From assembly GCA_018715065.1 (NCBI GenBank), contig DVMJ01000080.1, forward strand, positions 1 to 25,372: a DNA stretch of 25,372 nucleotides, read 5' to 3'. Positions 15,391-22,728 of this stretch are shown one piece after another. Every line of letters starts with the position of its first letter. Positions within the stretch are counted from its first letter, which is position 1. The position numbers and the translations under genes are program-made. The notes under the pieces were generated by a model. The model was not told where the DNA came from. It searched no databases and saw only the letters and a program-made list of their open reading frames with translations. The stretch comes from Fimiplasma intestinipullorum. GTDB lineage: Bacteria > Bacillota_I > Bacilli_A > Erysipelotrichales > Coprobacillaceae.

Positions 15391-16209
15391 ATGAGTAATT
15401 TAAGACTATTGATTGCAGATGAAAACAAAGAAGCTGCACAAACGCTGAAAAAGGAGCTGATGGCAACCCGGCAATTTGGTTCAGTCCAGATCGTCGAAGA
15501 TGGCAAGAGCTGCCTGAATCTACTTCAAAATGATCATTTTGATATGCTGATCCTGGACCTGATGCTCCCTGTCATTGATGGGATAGGTGTTTTAACTTCT
15601 GTCAAACAAAGTGACAAAGAACTCGTTAAAAAGATCGTTTGCATCTCTGCCTTTATGAATGAGATGATGTATCAGAAAATCAACGAATATAACATCGACT
15701 ATTGTTTTAAGAAGCCTTTTGATATGCATTATTTTTTAATCGCTATTCGAGATATTATGGATATGACTTTTGGCGATGTTTCTTCACTGGGAACCTTTGG
15801 TTCACAGGAAAATGAAAAGTATCAGCGCGTCAAGCTTGAGAATGAAATAACAGAAATCTTGCATGAAGTGGGGATTCCCGCACATATCAAAGGCTATATG
15901 TATCTTAGAACAGCAATCATTCGGACATTCTATGACACAGAAATTTTGGGACAAGTAACAAAAATTCTTTATCCAGAGATTGCTCGCCAGTATAACACGA
16001 CCTCTTCACGTGTTGAAAGAGCTATTCGTCATGCCATTGAAGTCGCCTGGAATCGTGGCAATACAGAAGCAATCGATGATATCTTTGGCTATACAGTCAG
16101 TTCATCAAAAGCAAAACCAACCAATTCTGAGTTTATTGCGATGATTTCAGATAAGCTGCGTCTGGAACATAAGATGCGCAATACAGCTGCTTTCATCAAA
16201 CAAATCTAA
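15391..16209 (+). CDS. spo0A: sporulation master response regulator Spo0A
   Basis: 272 residues (267 in B. subtilis). Receiver domain (about 1-125) with acidic pocket D10/E11, phospho-acceptor D56 in LILDLMLP, and KKPFDM carrying the conserved Lys. The C-terminal DNA-binding domain is almost identical to the family: GIPAHIKGYMYLR, RVERAIRHAIEVAWNRGN, and AKPTNSEFIAMISDKLRLEHK. Start chosen at 15391: GGAG lies 6 bases upstream and the promoter -10 is at 15343. Phosphorylated Spo0A would switch on sporulation; the kinases and Spo0F/B are not in view. The C-terminus extends about 9 residues past LEHK. Confidence 0.98.
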   Translation: MSNLRLLIADENKEAAQTLKKELMATRQFGSVQIVEDGKSCLNLLQNDHFDMLILDLMLPVIDGIGVLTSVKQSDKELVKKIVCISAFMNEMMYQKINEYNIDYCFKKPFDMHYFLIAIRDIMDMTFGDVSSLGTFGSQENEKYQRVKLENEITEILHEVGIPAHIKGYMYLRTAIIRTFYDTEILGQVTKILYPEIARQYNTTSSRVERAIRHAIEVAWNRGNTEAIDDIFGYTVSSSKAKPTNSEFIAMISDKLRLEHKMRNTAAFIKQI

Positions 16210-16214
16210 TTTCA

Positions 16215-16243
16215 ATGAAATTTCATCCAATTCATGCTACAAT
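16215..16243 (+). promoter_or_regulatory. promoter of dinB
   Basis: -35 ATGAAA (16215-16220), 17 bases, -10 TACAAT (16238-16243) with extended TGC in front. No LexA-type operator is evident around it. Confidence 0.55.
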
Positions 16244-16268
16244 AGGGTAAGTAAGGTGGTGGTTTTGG

Positions 16269-17447
16269 ATGCAGATTATCTTTCATATCGATATGAACGC
16301 TTTTTTTGCCTCTTGTGAACTGACCGTTCACCCAGAGTATAAGGGTAAGCCTTTGGTTGTTGCAGGTAAATCACGTAGAGGAATTATCACCACTGCTTCT
16401 TATGAAGCTCGTCAATATGGCATTCATTCTGCCATGCCGACTTATCAGGCAAAAGAAAAATGCCCATCTTTGATTATAGTTGAACCACATTTCGAACTTT
16501 ATCGAAAAATATCGCAAGCATTCTTCGAAATCATTGCAACTTACTCGCCAATTTATGAAGTTGCCAGTATTGATGAATGTTATGTCGATATGACTCAGAT
16601 CATCACGGATTATCCTGGATTAGAAGAAACCGCCAAACAGATTCAGCAGCAGGTGCTTGAGGAACTGGGAATTTCTTGCAGCATCGGTATTGCTCCCAAT
16701 AAATTTTTGGCTAAAATGGCCAGTGATATGAAAAAACCGATGGGAATTACATTGCTCACGCGCCGTCATTTAAAAGAAAAACTATGGCCTTTACCTATTG
16801 GAGAGATGTATGGCATTGGGAAGAAAACCGCTCCTAAATTGGTCGAGTTGGGCATCAAAACGATCGGTGATCTGGCTAAATATGAAAACTATGATAAGGC
16901 GCATTTAATTCTGGGTAAAAATACACTGGTCTATTATCAGCGCGCGAATGGTAAAGACTACCGTAAAGTGGATGCTTCTAAACATCAGTTAAAATCTGTT
17001 GGTCACTCCACCACACTAGCGAATGATTCTAGTGATGAAGAACAGCTGAAAACTATTCTGCGTCAGTTAGCCCAGAAGGTATCCCAACGGGCAATGAATC
17101 AGCAGCTTGTGGGACAACAGGTTTCACTGACATTAAAGTACACGCGCTTTTCGAGTAATGTCCGCTCTATCAAAGTGGACCATTACTTTAATGATTATGA
17201 AACATTGATTTCCTATGCACTCATGCTCTTTGATGAGCATTATGACGGTCGTCCGATCAGATTACTTGGAATTTCATTAAATCAGACGACCCCGCTCAAA
17301 CAAAGAACGGAGCAGCTATCACTGTTTACTTGGCAGCAACATGCTTCAACAAGTCCAAAGCATACGACTGATGATTTAGTCAGACAGCTTAATCAAAAAC
17401 ATCATCTTCATCTGATCAAAGCTTCTGATCTTAAAAAAGATACATAA
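16269..17447 (+). CDS. dinB: DNA polymerase IV (Y family)
   Basis: 392-residue error-prone translesion polymerase. Catalytic residues: D8 in FHIDMNAFFASCE, and D102-E103 in ASIDECYVDMT. Palm and fingers are followed by a thumb with GIGKKTAPKLVELGI, then the little-finger domain. Near the C-terminus EQLSLF fits a beta-clamp binding motif. AAGGTGG lies about 10 bases before the ATG. A polY gene also lies between spo0A and spoIIM in B. subtilis, so the position is ancestral. Its stop codon lies inside the -35 element of the spoIIM promoter candidate. Confidence 0.96.
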   Translation: MQIIFHIDMNAFFASCELTVHPEYKGKPLVVAGKSRRGIITTASYEARQYGIHSAMPTYQAKEKCPSLIIVEPHFELYRKISQAFFEIIATYSPIYEVASIDECYVDMTQIITDYPGLEETAKQIQQQVLEELGISCSIGIAPNKFLAKMASDMKKPMGITLLTRRHLKEKLWPLPIGEMYGIGKKTAPKLVELGIKTIGDLAKYENYDKAHLILGKNTLVYYQRANGKDYRKVDASKHQLKSVGHSTTLANDSSDEEQLKTILRQLAQKVSQRAMNQQLVGQQVSLTLKYTRFSSNVRSIKVDHYFNDYETLISYALMLFDEHYDGRPIRLLGISLNQTTPLKQRTEQLSLFTWQQHASTSPKHTTDDLVRQLNQKHHLHLIKASDLKKDT

Positions 17448-17470
17448 GGCAGAACTGACTGGCATACCAT
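17442..17470 (+). promoter_or_regulatory. candidate sigma-E-type promoter of spoIIM
   Basis: ACATAAG (17442-17448), 14 bases, CATACCAT (17463-17470). The -10 matches the sigma-E consensus CATACAnT at all but one position. The -35 and spacer length are identical to the element before spoIIIAH. Located 21 bases before the start codon, overlapping the dinB stop. Confidence 0.6.
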
Positions 17471-17490
17471 GAAATGGGAGGAGTGGTAGC

Positions 17491-18096
17491 ATGTTTGTTC
17501 GCCTTTTTTCACATTTGCAGCGATATCGTATGATTTACTTATTCAACGGTAGCCTTCTGATCAGTGGAATGATCAGTGGTGGTCTGCTTTTTTCAAGACA
17601 GTCCACGGAGAGTTTAGCCTCTCTTGATTCGATGATCCAGACAATCTTAAGCGTGGATTATATTAAAAATCCAGAAATGATCCAAAATAATCTTGTCAGT
17701 AATCTCTTACTGATTGGTGTCGTTTTTTTTCTTGGACTATCGGTTGCAGGAATTCCGTTTCTTACTTTTATCATGTTTTCTAAAGGAGTACAGATTGGTT
17801 TTTCTTGCATGCTTTACATACAGACCTATGCGCTCAAAGGCGTTGCCGGAATCTTATTTACCTTGATTCCTTTTATCCTATTTGAGATGATTTCTTTTTT
17901 TATTCTTTGTGCAGTGGCCTACGAGGTCTCATTATCGATCATCCTGGCAACTTTTATTGAGAAGACCAATCTTTCGCTTAAAAGTGTCCTTAATCATTTT
18001 TTGAATTATGTTCTGATCTCACTCGCGCTGGTATTGATCTCTACATTATTTAAAATATATATCATGCCCATCCTTTATGGACTAATTCAATTTTAG
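17491..18096 (+). CDS. spoIIM: stage II sporulation protein M
   Basis: 201-residue polytopic membrane protein of the SpoIIM/DUF95 family, close to the usual length (about 210). In B. subtilis it forms the DMP complex with SpoIID and SpoIIP for septal peptidoglycan thinning and engulfment. About five membrane helices: near 15-36, 69-92, 112-132, 133-152 and 170-195. The pattern FFLGLSVAGIPFL..FSKGVQIGFS is family-like. GGGAGGAG precedes the ATG. Placed before xerD as in B. subtilis. Probable mother-cell sigma-E control from the upstream element. Confidence 0.92.
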   Translation: MFVRLFSHLQRYRMIYLFNGSLLISGMISGGLLFSRQSTESLASLDSMIQTILSVDYIKNPEMIQNNLVSNLLLIGVVFFLGLSVAGIPFLTFIMFSKGVQIGFSCMLYIQTYALKGVAGILFTLIPFILFEMISFFILCAVAYEVSLSIILATFIEKTNLSLKSVLNHFLNYVLISLALVLISTLFKIYIMPILYGLIQF

Positions 18097-18110
18097 GCAT
18101 AGCATAATAT

Positions 18111-18139
18111 TTGTTTATTCAAGTGGGATTTGCTATAAT
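18111..18139 (+). promoter_or_regulatory. promoter of xerD-deoB
   Basis: -35 TTGTTT (18111-18116), 17 bases, consensus -10 TATAAT (18134-18139) with extended TGC. The start site would fall near 18146, inside or beside the ribosome binding site of xerD, giving a 5' leader of only about 11 bases. Confidence 0.65.
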
Positions 18140-18156
18140 AGGTGAGGTGAGAACAC

Positions 18157-19062
18157 ATGAAGACAAATTTGGATGATATTCAGGCAGATTATCGTCGTTA
18201 TCTGCAGGTTGAAGCAGGTGTCGGTCGGCAGACGGTAGACAGCTACATGCGTGAAGTACGAATCTACCTGTCCTTTCTCAAAGCACGGGACATCACGTTG
18301 AACACACTTAGTCAAGAGGATGTGCAGGCTTATATCGATGAGCGTTCATCCCATACAAGTGAGACCACACTGGCACACAGCATGAGCGTTTTGCGCAGTT
18401 TTCATCATTTCCTGGTATTGGACCATTATCTTGAATATGATCTTTCGAGTGGTCTGCGTAGTCCTAAGCGCCCGGAAAAGCTGCCGGATGTCTTGAGTGA
18501 AACAGAGATGCGTACTTTTTTAGACGGGCTGGACATTTCAACTCCTGTGCATTTGCGTGATAAATGCATATTTGAACTTCTTTATGCAGGGGGATTTCGT
18601 GTTTCAGAACTTTGTGCACTCAAAATGGATCAGCTCCATTTGCAAGCCGGCCTGATTCAGTGCCAGGGCAAAGGGAATAAAGAACGTCTGGTTCCGCTTG
18701 CTGATTCTGCTGTTCAATTATTGAAGCAGTATTTAAAGCATGGGCGCGAAGCGTTATTGAAAAAAAAGAAATCTGCTTATGTGTTTATCAGTCGACAGGG
18801 AAATCCACTTTCTCGTCAGACAGTATGGCAGAATTTAGAGAAAGCACGGCAGCGATCAGGCGTGACCCGACATTTGCATCCCCATCAGTTTCGACATAGT
18901 TTTGCGACGCATATGCTCGAAAACGGAGCAGATCTCCGATCGATTCAGGAACTTCTCGGACATGAGAATATCGCAACAACCACCATTTATACACATGTGA
19001 CAACTAAACAGATGACAGAAGAATATCGGCGTTTTCATCCAAGAAATAAAAAGGGAGATTAG
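18157..19062 (+). CDS. xerD: site-specific tyrosine recombinase XerD
   Basis: 301 residues. An N-terminal SAM-like core-binding domain (about 5-90) and a catalytic domain with the full set R148 (GGFRVSEL), K172 (GKGNKERLVP), H243 and R246 (HPHQFRHSFATH), H269 (LLGHENI) and nucleophile Y278 (IYTH). It resolves chromosome dimers at dif with XerC. Position before deoB is that of B. subtilis xerD (ripX). AGGTGAG precedes the ATG. This is a housekeeping recombinase, not an integrase of a mobile element. XerC versus XerD is assigned from gene order. Confidence 0.93.
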   Translation: MKTNLDDIQADYRRYLQVEAGVGRQTVDSYMREVRIYLSFLKARDITLNTLSQEDVQAYIDERSSHTSETTLAHSMSVLRSFHHFLVLDHYLEYDLSSGLRSPKRPEKLPDVLSETEMRTFLDGLDISTPVHLRDKCIFELLYAGGFRVSELCALKMDQLHLQAGLIQCQGKGNKERLVPLADSAVQLLKQYLKHGREALLKKKKSAYVFISRQGNPLSRQTVWQNLEKARQRSGVTRHLHPHQFRHSFATHMLENGADLRSIQELLGHENIATTTIYTHVTTKQMTEEYRRFHPRNKKGD

Positions 19063-19065
19063 ATT

Positions 19066-20253
19066 ATGAAAAAATATAAGCGTGTTTTCTTAATTGTCCT
19101 TGACTCCTTAGGCATTGGAGAAAGCCAGGATGCCTGGCGCTTTGGTGATCAGGGAGTCAATACGCTCAAACATATTGCTGAGCATATGGAATATTTTGAT
19201 GTACCTAATCTGGAAGGACTAGGCCTGGGCAGTTTAGGCCAATTCAAAGGAATTTATCGTTTACCAGCTAATTTTGCAACGACGGCTATCTTAAAGGAAG
19301 TCAGCAATGGGAAAGATACCATGACCGGTCATTGGGAGATGATGGGACTCAAGGTTACGGAACCTTTTCAGACATTTACAGATACCGGGTTTCCAGACGA
19401 ATTGATCCACGCTCTTGAAGAGCGCACCGGTCGGCATATTGTCGGCAACAAAGCAGCGAGCGGGACAGAAATTCTTGATGAATTAGGGGAGCATCAGATC
19501 CAGACAGGAGATTGGATCGTCTATACATCTGCCGACTCTGTTTTACAGATTGCTGCTCATGAACAGTATATTGGTCTTGATGAGTTATACCGTGCCTGCG
19601 AGATTGCCCGTGAACTGACGATGAAAGAGGAATGGAAAGTCGGTCGTGTCATTGCTCGCCCATATATTGGTGAGAAAAAGGGTGAGTTCAAGCGGACAAG
19701 TCATCGGCATGACTATGCTTTGAAGCCGTTTGGCAAAACTGTGTTAAACACACTAAAAGATCAGAACTACGATGTGATCTCCGTCGGCAAAATCAATGAT
19801 ATTTTCTGCGGTGAAGGGATCACCGAATCTCACCCTTCACAATCGAATGAACATGGTATGCAGATGACGATTGAAATCGCAAAAGAGCGTGACTTTACGG
19901 GTCTGACCTTTGTAAATCTGGTTGACTTTGATGCCGTTTATGGTCATCGTCGTAATCCGGTTGGCTATGGTAAAGCGATTGAAGCCTTTGATCAGCAATT
20001 GGGAGAATTGATGTATGCCTTAAAAGAAGATGATCTATTGATGATCACAGCTGATCATGGCAATGATCCAACTTATACGGGAACCGATCATACACGTGAA
20101 AATGTTCCTTTGCTTCTATATTCTAAAACATTAGTGAAACCACATCATTTAGGTGAGCTTGAAAGCTTTGCAGTGATCGGTGCGACGATAGCTGATAATT
20201 TTGAAGTGGACAATCCAGGGATTGGCACATCACTTTTAGGGGAGCTGATGTAA
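19066..20253 (+). CDS. deoB: phosphopentomutase
   Basis: 395 residues of the alkaline phosphatase superfamily. It interconverts ribose 1-phosphate and ribose 5-phosphate (and the deoxy forms) in nucleoside salvage. Metal site residues include D13 in VLDSLGIGE, the catalytic Thr at T85 in GKDTMTGHWE, and DFDAVYGHRRN and TADHGNDPT near the C-terminus. Starts 3 bases after xerD with AGGGAG upstream. The purine nucleoside phosphorylase gene that often follows is not here. Confidence 0.97.
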   Translation: MKKYKRVFLIVLDSLGIGESQDAWRFGDQGVNTLKHIAEHMEYFDVPNLEGLGLGSLGQFKGIYRLPANFATTAILKEVSNGKDTMTGHWEMMGLKVTEPFQTFTDTGFPDELIHALEERTGRHIVGNKAASGTEILDELGEHQIQTGDWIVYTSADSVLQIAAHEQYIGLDELYRACEIARELTMKEEWKVGRVIARPYIGEKKGEFKRTSHRHDYALKPFGKTVLNTLKDQNYDVISVGKINDIFCGEGITESHPSQSNEHGMQMTIEIAKERDFTGLTFVNLVDFDAVYGHRRNPVGYGKAIEAFDQQLGELMYALKEDDLLMITADHGNDPTYTGTDHTRENVPLLLYSKTLVKPHHLGELESFAVIGATIADNFEVDNPGIGTSLLGELM

Positions 20254-20526
20254 ATGTCAATTGATCCAAAGAAAGTTATTCGTAACATTATCTTTGCTTA
20301 TTTTTTAGCAGGGATGTTTGAATTGGCTGCTGTTTCCATGGCTTTTTCCTGGGTTCCTGTCGCATGCTTTACTTGTTTTGCTTTAATGCTTTATTTTACA
20401 GGTGCCTGGAGTCTCCATCAACAATATCAGAAATATAAAATACGGATCTTTCGATTTATGGAGTTCGTTGGATACGGATTTGGTTTATTTTGCTTAATTG
20501 TGAGTATAATGATCTGTTTACCTTAA
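20254..20526 (+). CDS. small membrane protein after deoB, unknown
   Basis: 90 residues. The ATG abuts the deoB stop codon and AGGGGAG lies upstream inside deoB. Three membrane helices by eye: about 10-30, 33-52 and 68-88, with a basic loop (QQYQKYKIRIFRF) between the second and third. No family recognised. The strong terminator directly after it shows it is the last gene of the xerD-deoB unit. Confidence 0.75.
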   Translation: MSIDPKKVIRNIIFAYFLAGMFELAAVSMAFSWVPVACFTCFALMLYFTGAWSLHQQYQKYKIRIFRFMEFVGYGFGLFCLIVSIMICLP

Positions 20527-20559
20527 AGTCTTATCTAAGTAAGGGATAAGGCTTTTTTT
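20527..20559 (+). terminator. terminator of the xerD-deoB operon
   Basis: 9-bp stem AGTCTTATC/GATAAGGCT with one G-T pair, 9-base loop, then seven Ts. Confidence 0.88.
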
Positions 20560-20628
20560 CTCTTAGAATACTCATCATAATCCATTAATTTTACATAATA
20601 TACATTATGGGAAGTTAATAATGTGTAT

Positions 20629-20660
20629 AAAAAAAGAAGCGATCATTCATTGACCGCCTC
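20629..20660 (-). terminator. terminator of the EIIB gene
   Basis: On the minus strand a 10-bp stem GAGGCGGTCA/TGATCGCTTC (two G-T pairs), loop ATGAA, then a run of seven Ts. Confidence 0.85.
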
Positions 20661-20677
20661 ATATCAACATTGTAAAT

Positions 20678-20995
20678 TTACTCTCCTAACAGTTTTTTAG
20701 CTGTTTCATATACGACCTTCCCATTCATTGTGCCGTAATCCTTCATATCGATAACAGCAACTGGAATTGGGCCGTTCTTTCTAGCTTTAGCTAATTTTTC
20801 GATAGCTGTTTTCTGGAAACGTACTTGAGGGCCAAGTAAGATAACATCAACATCCTCTAACACTTTTTCAGTCTCTGAGAAAGGTAATGCAAAGATCTTC
20901 ACTTCGTCGCCTGCTTCTTTAGCAGCTGTTTCCATTTTTGTTACTAACAGACTTGTAGACATACCTGCTGAACAAACCAATAGAATTGTTTTCAT
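20678..20995 (-). CDS. PTS EIIB component, lactose/cellobiose (chitobiose) family
   Basis: 105-residue cytoplasmic phosphocarrier. The phosphorylated Cys is C8 in LLVCSAGMSTS, followed by the family stretch VILLGPQVRF and a C-terminal helix. It passes phosphate from EIIA to a sugar bound by EIIC. It stands alone: no EIIA, EIIC or glycosidase gene adjoins, and it has its own promoter and terminator. AAAGGAG precedes the ATG. It must either serve a permease elsewhere or act in regulation. A likely CcpA site overlaps its -35. Only complete leftward gene between 1 and 22300. Confidence 0.93.
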   Translation of the reverse strand: MKTILLVCSAGMSTSLLVTKMETAAKEAGDEVKIFALPFSETEKVLEDVDVILLGPQVRFQKTAIEKLAKARKNGPIPVAVIDMKDYGTMNGKVVYETAKKLLGE

Positions 20996-21034
20996 TTTTG
21001 TATCTCTCCTTTGATATATAATTTATCTACTATT

Positions 21035-21072
21035 ATTTTACTTCATTCGTTTTTAAATGTAAACACTTTCTT
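21035..21072 (-). promoter_or_regulatory. promoter of the EIIB gene with a cre-like site
   Basis: On the minus strand: -35 TTTACA (21058-21063), 17 bases, -10 TAAAAT (21035-21040). AAGAAAGTGTTTACA (21058-21072) matches 11 of the 13 fixed positions of the cre consensus WTGNAARCGNWWWCA, differing at the T and C positions. CcpA bound there would cover the -35 and repress during growth on preferred sugars. Confidence 0.6.
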
Positions 21073-21095
21073 CTTATTTTCTTTTCGATTTTTCT

Positions 21096-21143
21096 ATGTT
21101 AAAATGGGGTTATACAAGAGGTGATAATCTGAATAAAAAATAG
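21096..21143 (+). pseudogene. orphan promoter and ribosome binding site of a lost rightward gene (possible)
   Basis: An extended -10 TGTTAAAAT (21096-21104), also found before nusB, is followed by AAGAGGTGAT (21116-21125) at the normal distance for a ribosome binding site. The reading frame that should begin next is CTG AAT AAA AAA TAG, a dead end of four codons. Transposase debris on the other strand follows at once. This looks like the 5' end of a gene whose body was lost. Short motifs, so moderate to low confidence. Confidence 0.3.
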
Positions 21144-21300
21144 AAATAGCCTTGCCCTTCTCTAAACTTGATCAACTGGTTATTGAAGGTTGAGAATCTT
21201 TTTTTAATGTACCTGGGCTTGATGGATTCAGAAATGCAGATCACTGCAACAATGAAAGATTTGTGCACATCAACACCACAGCCTTTAGATAAACAAATTC
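21110..21300 (-). pseudogene. IS110-family transposase fragment, N-terminal part
   Basis: The minus strand reads GCGVDVHKSFIVAV near 21285, then ICISES, RYIKKRFSTFNNQLIKF and a stop at 21110-21112. This is the start of an IS110-type DEDD transposase, with the first catalytic Asp in GVDVHK. Only about 45-50 recognisable residues remain. There is no start codon in the right place, the similarity ends near 21155 (after FRE), and the C-terminal Ser domain is absent. It is therefore a dead remnant. The family call rests on remembered motifs, not on a search. Confidence 0.72.
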
Positions 21301-21560
21301 CATAAATATAAACTTCTTTCAGATGATAGAGAAACAGCTCAATGGCTGACAGAACGACACTAAAAGATTAACTCAAATCAATGATTAATCTGCAGACTAG
21401 AATGTTGATACTCATGTGTGCTTGAAAAGTTCAGTCTTGGACTGGTTTATATCCTCTTTTGAACTGAATGAGCTGCATAAATCTACAACTTACTCCATCG
21501 TGCTTTTGTAGTATAAGACTCCTTCAGTAAGAATATAAAATAAAAAGTCTGCACAGGCAA
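21301..21560. other. non-coding stretch, possible IS110 upstream region
   Basis: No gene seen on either strand. It lies just 5' of the transposase fragment. In IS110 elements this side encodes the bridge RNA, so it may hold a decayed copy. On the minus strand I see small inverted repeats: TTCAGT/ACTGAA enclosing AT-rich sequence, and CAGTC-CAA-GACTG. These are weak, and I cannot show element ends. Confidence 0.35.
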
Positions 21561-21620
21561 GGGATGATTCATGACGATGTGTGCCTTGCAGCTGCAGGCG
21601 GAAAGGAATGTAAGGTTTTT

Positions 21621-22154
21621 ATGTCTAAAATCCTAGTTGTAAGCGACAGTCACTTAAATAATGAAGTGCTTTCGCGAGTGACCGACCGCTGGCAAACCCT
21701 ATCATTAAAGTTTCATTGTGGTGATAGTAACCTCTTGCCGGATGATCCTCTGCTTAGTGAATTTCTAGTCGTTCGTGGCAATCATGATGGTATGCATTTT
21801 CCATCCTTTCTTGTCCATGGTCCTTTTCTTGTGACACATGGCCATTTAGAACATGTTTATGTGACAGATCGGGAACTGATTGCTTTGGCCAGAAAGCATC
21901 AATGTACGACCGTTTTTCATGGCCATACGCATGTCCCACGTAATGTTTTTGTTGATGATATTCATATCATTAACCCTGGAAGCCTACTGATCAATCGAGG
22001 ATCTTATGGTTTTGGCACCTATGCCCTTTTTGACACAGATACGCAAGAAGTCACCTTTCATCATTATGAAACAGATGACGTTGTTAATGATGTGGTTTTG
22101 CCGGATGGACAAAAGATTTTGGCGGAGTTCAGGCAAATACTTCGTGGCGATTAA
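21621..22154 (+). CDS. YfcE/MJ0936-type metallophosphoesterase
   Basis: 177-residue calcineurin-like phosphoesterase. Metal ligands in order: D9 and H11 (VVSDSHLN), D35 (HCGDSN), N54-H55 (RGNHDG), H73 (VTHGH), and H102/H104 in FHGHTHVP, with NPGS following. Relatives (E. coli YfcE, B. subtilis YsnB) hydrolyse phosphodiesters; the natural substrate is unknown. The ATG at 21621 is chosen because the family begins at MSKILVVSDSH; the in-frame ATG at 21564 adds 19 residues with no counterpart. In many Bacillota this gene follows rdgB, which is missing here, where the IS110 scar lies. Confidence 0.92.
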   Translation: MSKILVVSDSHLNNEVLSRVTDRWQTLSLKFHCGDSNLLPDDPLLSEFLVVRGNHDGMHFPSFLVHGPFLVTHGHLEHVYVTDRELIALARKHQCTTVFHGHTHVPRNVFVDDIHIINPGSLLINRGSYGFGTYALFDTDTQEVTFHHYETDDVVNDVVLPDGQKILAEFRQILRGD

Positions 22155-22169
22155 AAAAGTAGATTTCTT

Positions 22170-22211
22170 AGGATGGATTTCTGTATGATTACGGGAGTTC
22201 ATCCTTTTTTA
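22170..22211 (+). terminator. terminator of the phosphoesterase gene
   Basis: AGGATG pairs with CATCCT, extended inward by GATTTC/GGGAGTT with several G-T pairs, then six Ts. Confidence 0.75.
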
Positions 22212-22250
22212 TTTTAAACCTTATCATTTTGAAATGTTTTGCTATAGTAA

Positions 22251-22295
22251 AAATGAACCTCCATCATTGGGTTATCCAAATATCGAGGTTCATTT
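22251..22295 (-). terminator. hairpin at the end of the leftward ABC operon
   Basis: Perfect 11-bp inverted repeat AAATGAACCTC/GAGGTTCATTT with a 23-base loop. On the minus strand it is followed by a short T-run (ATTTTTAC), 43 bases after the last leftward stop codon. Long loop and modest T-run make it a fair rather than strong terminator. Confidence 0.55.
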
Positions 22296-22338
22296 CTTAC
22301 CTATATCTTCTTTTCATGATCCAACTTGGCCAGATGCT

Positions 22339-22713
22339 TTACTCATCGCTCTCTGACAGTTCTTTCATATCTTCCAGACGCTCCTTTGCCTGTTTGGAAG
22401 TGGTCAGCGTATTGACGTTTCTTTTTTCTAAAAATTCACGCAAAGCCTTTTTGGTTTCGTAACTTACAGCATCACTTTGTTTTATAACTCGATAAACTTT
22501 TGCCCGTGACTCCAGAACTTGGGGGTTCTTAGGCACAAAAGTATGTGCATAACGTTGCATATACTCTTTAACTTTTTCATCGCTGGGATGTTTTTTTAAT
22601 TCACTTTCGAACAGAATTAGTTTTCTAAAAGACATGATCGTGTAAATGTAATATCCTACTGCCGCAACAATGACGACGACAAGTACGATCAGAATCATTT
22701 GTAATAGATCCAT
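22339..22713 (-). CDS. single-pass membrane protein with charged helical tail, unknown
   Basis: 124 residues: one N-terminal membrane helix (about 5-26, rich in Val and Ile) and a soluble, mostly helical and charged remainder with many Lys and Glu. No recognised motif. GAGGGG lies about 6 bases before the ATG and it begins 15 bases after the permease gene, so it is part of that operon. It could be an accessory subunit of the transporter; this is inferred from position alone. Confidence 0.78.
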   Translation of the reverse strand: MDLLQMILIVLVVVIVAAVGYYIYTIMSFRKLILFESELKKHPSDEKVKEYMQRYAHTFVPKNPQVLESRAKVYRVIKQSDAVSYETKKALREFLEKRNVNTLTTSKQAKERLEDMKELSESDE

Positions 22714-22728
22714 GCGAATCCCCTCTTC

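Noticed and set aside
18157..19062. Tyrosine recombinase as a sign of a phage or genomic island.
   Set aside because: Length, motifs and position between spoIIM and deoB identify the housekeeping XerD; no att repeats or phage genes adjoin.
21151..21562. Inverted pair CCTTGCC near 21151 and GGCAAGG near 21556, as possible IS ends.
   Set aside because: Only 7 bp, not extended outward, and IS110 elements generally lack classical terminal inverted repeats; chance is likely at this length.
21564..21620. Earlier ATG for the phosphoesterase adding 19 residues (IHDDVCLAAAGGKECKVF).
   Set aside because: No spaced ribosome binding site, no match to the family N-terminus, and the canonical start MSKILVVSDSH follows.
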